Shown one piece after another: positions 15,007 through 17,317 of a stretch of 17,317 nt of DNA. The notes below the pieces were generated by a model that made no database searches, was not told the origin of the DNA, and saw only the letters and a list, made by a program, of their open reading frames with translations. The position numbers and the translations under genes were made by a program. This DNA is from Oscillospiraceae bacterium (GTDB lineage: Bacteria > Bacillota > Clostridia > Oscillospirales > Oscillospiraceae). Positions within the stretch are counted from its first letter, which is position 1. Each line of letters begins with the position of its first letter. Location: positions 1 to 17,317 of the forward strand of contig JABLYK010000042.1 in assembly GCA_018265835.1 (NCBI GenBank), in the 5' to 3' direction.

Positions 15007-15867
15007 TCATTCCTTCGCGGGCTTCTCGATGATACAGGTCACCATTTTGTTCAAGGCTTCCTGGAACAGCCGGGTTTTTGCCAGCGCCGAAAATGCAGGC
15101 CGCAACGGCGTGAGTTGATAGAAGACCGGCGTGATTTCCAGCGTTTCCAAAATAGCATCAAACCGCGCGATTGTCATTTTGTTGATGTAGGACAGGTACA
15201 CCTGGCCGTTCTCATCGGTTGAGAACCGGAAACGAATCCGGTCTGCCCCATCCGGGAGCGGCTGAACAAGCGCCTGATAGACCCGGATCATGCTGTCCTC
15301 ACTGAAAAACGCATGGACCCATGGGACGTGAATGGCGTCTGATAAATGCGCGCCGAACGGATGATAATACGGCGGAAAGTTGATATAAATCCGGCCGCCG
15401 GGCCGGCAAAGCCGCAGCGCCTCTGTTATGGCGGACTTCGGGTCTGACACATGCTCCATGAAGTCATTCATAATGATCGTATCGAAGGAGCCGGAGTCCA
15501 GCGGTAAGTGGGTCGCGTCGGCCAGAAGAAATGTGAATCGGTCGCTATAGCCGTGCTTTTCGGCGAACTGCTGCGCCCGCCGCGCATATTCCGGTATGAT
15601 ATCCACACCGACGACCGCGCTCGCACCGAGACTGGCGTAATATACGGACTTTCCGCCCTCTCCGCAGCCGACGTCCAGCACGCGCTTGCCGCGAAACATT
15701 GCTTCTGCGGAGTCGCTTTGCAGGTAAAACCGGATGGTCTGCGCGCCCCGCTCGTATTGCCAGTCGGCATAGGTCATGTCGGAATCATTCCGAAGATTGA
15801 ACGGATGTACGGGTGCTGGAAAAAGCGGATTGATCGCCCGTAGCACTGCCGCGCCAAGTTTGCTCAT
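15007..15867 (-). CDS. Class I SAM-dependent methyltransferase, substrate unknown
   Basis: The Rossmann-fold methyltransferase core is clear: VLDVGCGEGG (63-72, SAM loop), GVDI with D89 (ribose-binding acid), ADATHLPL (116-123) and FDTIIMNDFMEHVSDP (128-143), then RPGGRIYINFPP. This is the Methyltransf_11/UbiE-like pattern. The 286-aa length is reached from the ATG at 15867, which has AAGGAA 8 bases upstream. An ATG at 15885 lies almost at the predicted transcription start and lacks an SD. A C-terminal extension of about 110 residues beyond the core probably recognises the substrate. No neighbour indicates a pathway: the gene is alone on its strand with its own promoter and terminator. Small-molecule or glycan methylation is possible. 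Confidence 0.88.
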   Translation of the reverse strand: MSKLGAAVLRAINPLFPAPVHPFNLRNDSDMTYADWQYERGAQTIRFYLQSDSAEAMFRGKRVLDVGCGEGGKSVYYASLGASAVVGVDIIPEYARRAQQFAEKHGYSDRFTFLLADATHLPLDSGSFDTIIMNDFMEHVSDPKSAITEALRLCRPGGRIYINFPPYYHPFGAHLSDAIHVPWVHAFFSEDSMIRVYQALVQPLPDGADRIRFRFSTDENGQVYLSYINKMTIARFDAILETLEITPVFYQLTPLRPAFSALAKTRLFQEALNKMVTCIIEKPAKE

Positions 15868-15898
15868 GGTATCGGTTCCTTCCATCTGAGATAGAAAG

Positions 15899-15927
15899 AT
15901 TATAACGGGAAATCGTCATAATATCAA
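15899..15927 (-). promoter_or_regulatory. Promoter of the methyltransferase gene
   Basis: On the minus strand TTGATA (15927-15922) and TATAAT (15904-15899) have 17-bp spacing, giving a start near 15891. This favours the downstream translation start at 15867. It is back-to-back with the regulator promoter at 15952-15980. Confidence 0.8.
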
Positions 15928-15951
15928 GAGAATGTGACGGAAAATATCATC

Positions 15952-15980
15952 TAATTTTAGGACGGAATTCCGTATACAAT
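15952..15980 (+). promoter_or_regulatory. Promoter with embedded palindromic operator for the XRE regulator
   Basis: TACAAT (15975-15980) is a good -10 box, and 17 bp upstream lies a poor -35 (TAATTT, 15952-15957). The perfect 12-bp palindrome ACGGAATTCCGT (15962-15973) fills the spacer, abutting the -10. A dimeric helix-turn-helix protein bound there would block polymerase, so the regulator downstream may control itself. It could also affect the divergent methyltransferase gene, whose -35 is about 35 bp away. Confidence 0.6.
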
Positions 15981-16010
15981 AAAGACAGTCTCGGTCAGGT
16001 GGTGGAACAA

Positions 16011-16343
16011 TTGAGTGAGTTTGATGCAGTTGGGCGGATTCATGCGCTTTGCCAGGCGCGATCGTGGTCGTACTATAAGCTGGCTCAGAAATCCGGGATT
16101 CCCTACTCTACGCTCAATACGATGCTGCGCAAGACCAATGCGCCGAGTCTGCCGAGCCTGTCCAAGATTTGCGACGGCTTTGGAATTACGCTGGCGCAGT
16201 TTTTTTCGGAGCAGGGGTCTGTACAGAGCCTGAGTGAATCGCAGCGGCAATGCCTGACGCTGTGGGATGCGCTGGACGACAAGGGGAAGACGCTGGCGGC
16301 GGCGTATATGCAGGGCGTTCGGGACGCGCAGGGTGAGAAGTAG
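16011..16343 (+). CDS. XRE-family helix-turn-helix transcriptional regulator
   Basis: Residues 1-67 form a Cro/CI-type HTH: GRIHALCQARSWSYYKLAQKSGI (8-30) with the turn and recognition helix PYSTLNTMLRK (31-41), then LSKICDGFGITLAQFF (50-65). The short C-terminal part (LSESQRQCLTLWDALDDKGK, 74-93) is the helical tail common in Firmicutes XRE proteins, ending in YMQGVRDAQ. The TTG at 16011 (110 aa) is chosen because an AGGTGG-like SD lies about 8 bases upstream and the predicted RNA start is near 15987. GTGs at 15999 and 16002 are in frame but would leave almost no leader. The likely role is DNA binding at the palindrome upstream. The regulated genes beyond itself are unknown. Confidence 0.88.
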   Translation: MSEFDAVGRIHALCQARSWSYYKLAQKSGIPYSTLNTMLRKTNAPSLPSLSKICDGFGITLAQFFSEQGSVQSLSESQRQCLTLWDALDDKGKTLAAAYMQGVRDAQGEK

Positions 16344-16346
16344 CTG

Positions 16347-16392
16347 TTTTAAAAAATGAAGCAGAACCGGTGCAGGAATGCACCGGTTCTGC
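16347..16392 (-). terminator. Terminator of spoIID, between convergent genes
   Basis: A perfect 14-bp stem GCAGAACCGGTGCA/TGCACCGGTTCTGC (16361-16392) has a 4-base loop and is followed on the minus strand by TTCATTTTTT. On the plus strand there is no U-tail, so it mainly ends the minus-strand transcript, though it may also slow the regulator's. This is a shared terminator between convergent genes that carries no inserted element. Confidence 0.87.
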
Positions 16393-16449
16393 GCATCTGG
16401 ACAAGAACGGCCCCACAGAGGTTCCAACGATGGCAGAAGCGAAGCCACG

Positions 16450-17317
16450 TCACTTCTGAGCCTGCACCAGCGTTGTGCCGGGGTAGTAGTGCGCGAGGAT
16501 GTCCGCGTAGGAGCTGCCGGCCTTGGCCATGACGTTCGCGCCGTACTGGCTCATACCGACGCCGTGGCCGTAGCCGGTGACGGTGAAGTGGAACACGCCG
16601 TCCGCGTACGCGGCGGTGAACGCCGCCGAGCGGAGGGAAAACAGGCTGCGCACCTGCGCGCCGGTGAGTGTGAGCGAGCCGATCTCCTGCGTGGACACGC
16701 GCCCACTCTCGTCGAGTACGGCTTCGCCCAGCCAAGCCGATGCGTCCTCCGGCAGCACGCAGTCGGGATACGCCTCCAGCAGGGTGGCACGGAAATCGTC
16801 TGCGGAGACCTCTGCGGAGGAGACGTAGTTCGGCACGTCGTCCGCTGTCTCCGGAGAGGAGACGGACACCAGATACGGCAGCGCGCCGCCCCAGAGCGCG
16901 GCGCTGCCCTCGGTCGCACCGGCGGAGGAGGAGTGGAAGACGGCGCGGATGGGTGCGCCGTCATAGACGAGATACTGCCCGTCCGTGTCTGCGACAGCGG
17001 CGCGGATGCGCGCCAGATTCCGGTCTGCGTCGCCGCCCCACTTTTCGCGCAGCGTTTCCTCCGGCGCCCACGCGCAGCAGCAGGCCGAATCGCTGCAGAT
17101 GTCCGCGTCGGGGTGCTTGTCCGTGCGGTGCGCGGCGCGGTCGGCGATATAGGTGCGTGCGGCGATGGCCTGTGCGCGCAGGGCATCCGGCTCGAAGGAG
17201 GCGGGCATCTCGGCGGCGAGCACGCCGGGCAGCCAGTCCGCCATCGTGACGGAGACGGTCTCACCGTCGCGCAGCACGGTCAGCAGGGTTTGATCGTAGG
17301 GGAGAAACGCCGTGCTG
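16450..17317 (-). CDS. spoIID: Stage II sporulation protein D (SpoIID), 5' end off the window
   Basis: SpoIID is a membrane-anchored lytic transglycosylase that acts with SpoIIP and SpoIIM to trim septal peptidoglycan during engulfment of the forespore. Visible are MADWLPGVLAAEMPASFEP, with the Glu of AAEMP corresponding to the family's catalytic residue, ALRAQAIAARTY, a Cys-rich CSDSACCCAW segment in the metal/loop region, FHSSSAGATE, and the C-terminal signature GYGHGVGMSQYGA. The frame stays open to the right edge. A GTG at 17275-17277 is internal to the domain, so the true start, with signal anchor, lies outside the window. At least 288 codons are present. The stop at 16450 is followed by the strong terminator at 16347-16392. 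The gene indicates a spore-forming lineage. SpoIID-like LytB proteins are the main alternative. Confidence 0.9.
   Translation of the reverse strand, partial: STAFLPYDQTLLTVLRDGETVSVTMADWLPGVLAAEMPASFEPDALRAQAIAARTYIADRAAHRTDKHPDADICSDSACCCAWAPEETLREKWGGDADRNLARIRAAVADTDGQYLVYDGAPIRAVFHSSSAGATEGSAALWGGALPYLVSVSSPETADDVPNYVSSAEVSADDFRATLLEAYPDCVLPEDASAWLGEAVLDESGRVSTQEIGSLTLTGAQVRSLFSLRSAAFTAAYADGVFHFTVTGYGHGVGMSQYGANVMAKAGSSYADILAHYYPGTTLVQAQK

Noticed and set aside
14772..15032. Possible 68-plus-codon protein within the repeat element, readable in both copies
   Set aside because: The frame is shared, but most differences between copies change the amino acid, while hairpin pairing is kept. 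It would start at TTG without an SD. Structure explains the conservation better than coding.

Overview
The window looks like part of the chromosome of a high-GC, endospore-lineage Clostridia, most likely Oscillospiraceae-like. The grounds are a spoIID gene, a ClpC with a UVR segment, a trmN6-rsmI pair as in Firmicutes, strong Shine-Dalgarno (SD) sites, and SigA-type promoters in AT-rich gaps between GC-rich genes. The genus cannot be fixed from the sequence alone.

Layout. 1-474: the distal end of a type I-C-like CRISPR array, ending in a decayed repeat; its leader and any cas genes lie off the left edge. 576-938: a 74-aa protein with a consensus promoter and its own terminator. 1005-1935: a pyridoxal/pyridoxamine kinase with a terminator. 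1936-2364: an AT-rich control region with a promoter and several inverted repeats. 2365-8380: two overlapping genes, an MMPL/RND-type exporter and a secreted, membrane-anchored GLUG beta-helix protein with a large helical insertion. 8398-8661: a structured repeat element, copy 1. 8640-11641, minus strand: FMN-dependent alpha-hydroxy-acid dehydrogenase, rsmI, trmN6 and a 2[4Fe-4S] ferredoxin too short for ordinary ORF calling. 11790-14696, plus strand: clpC and a PaaI-type thioesterase. 14733-15005: the repeat element, copy 2, in inverse orientation. 15007-15927, minus strand: a SAM-dependent methyltransferase. 15952-16343: an XRE-type regulator with a palindrome at its own promoter. 16450 to the edge, minus strand: a 5'-truncated spoIID.

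Most genes are housekeeping and unlinked in function. Two parts stand out. First, the exporter and GLUG protein are translationally coupled and probably act together at the cell surface. Second, a 204-bp hairpin-rich element occurs twice, about 94% identical and without gaps. Each copy lies between convergent genes and is bracketed by two near-identical copies of that locus's own terminator hairpin. The hairpins differ completely between the two loci, so the element appears to have entered a bidirectional terminator and duplicated it. I regard this as the best candidate in the window for an undescribed system.
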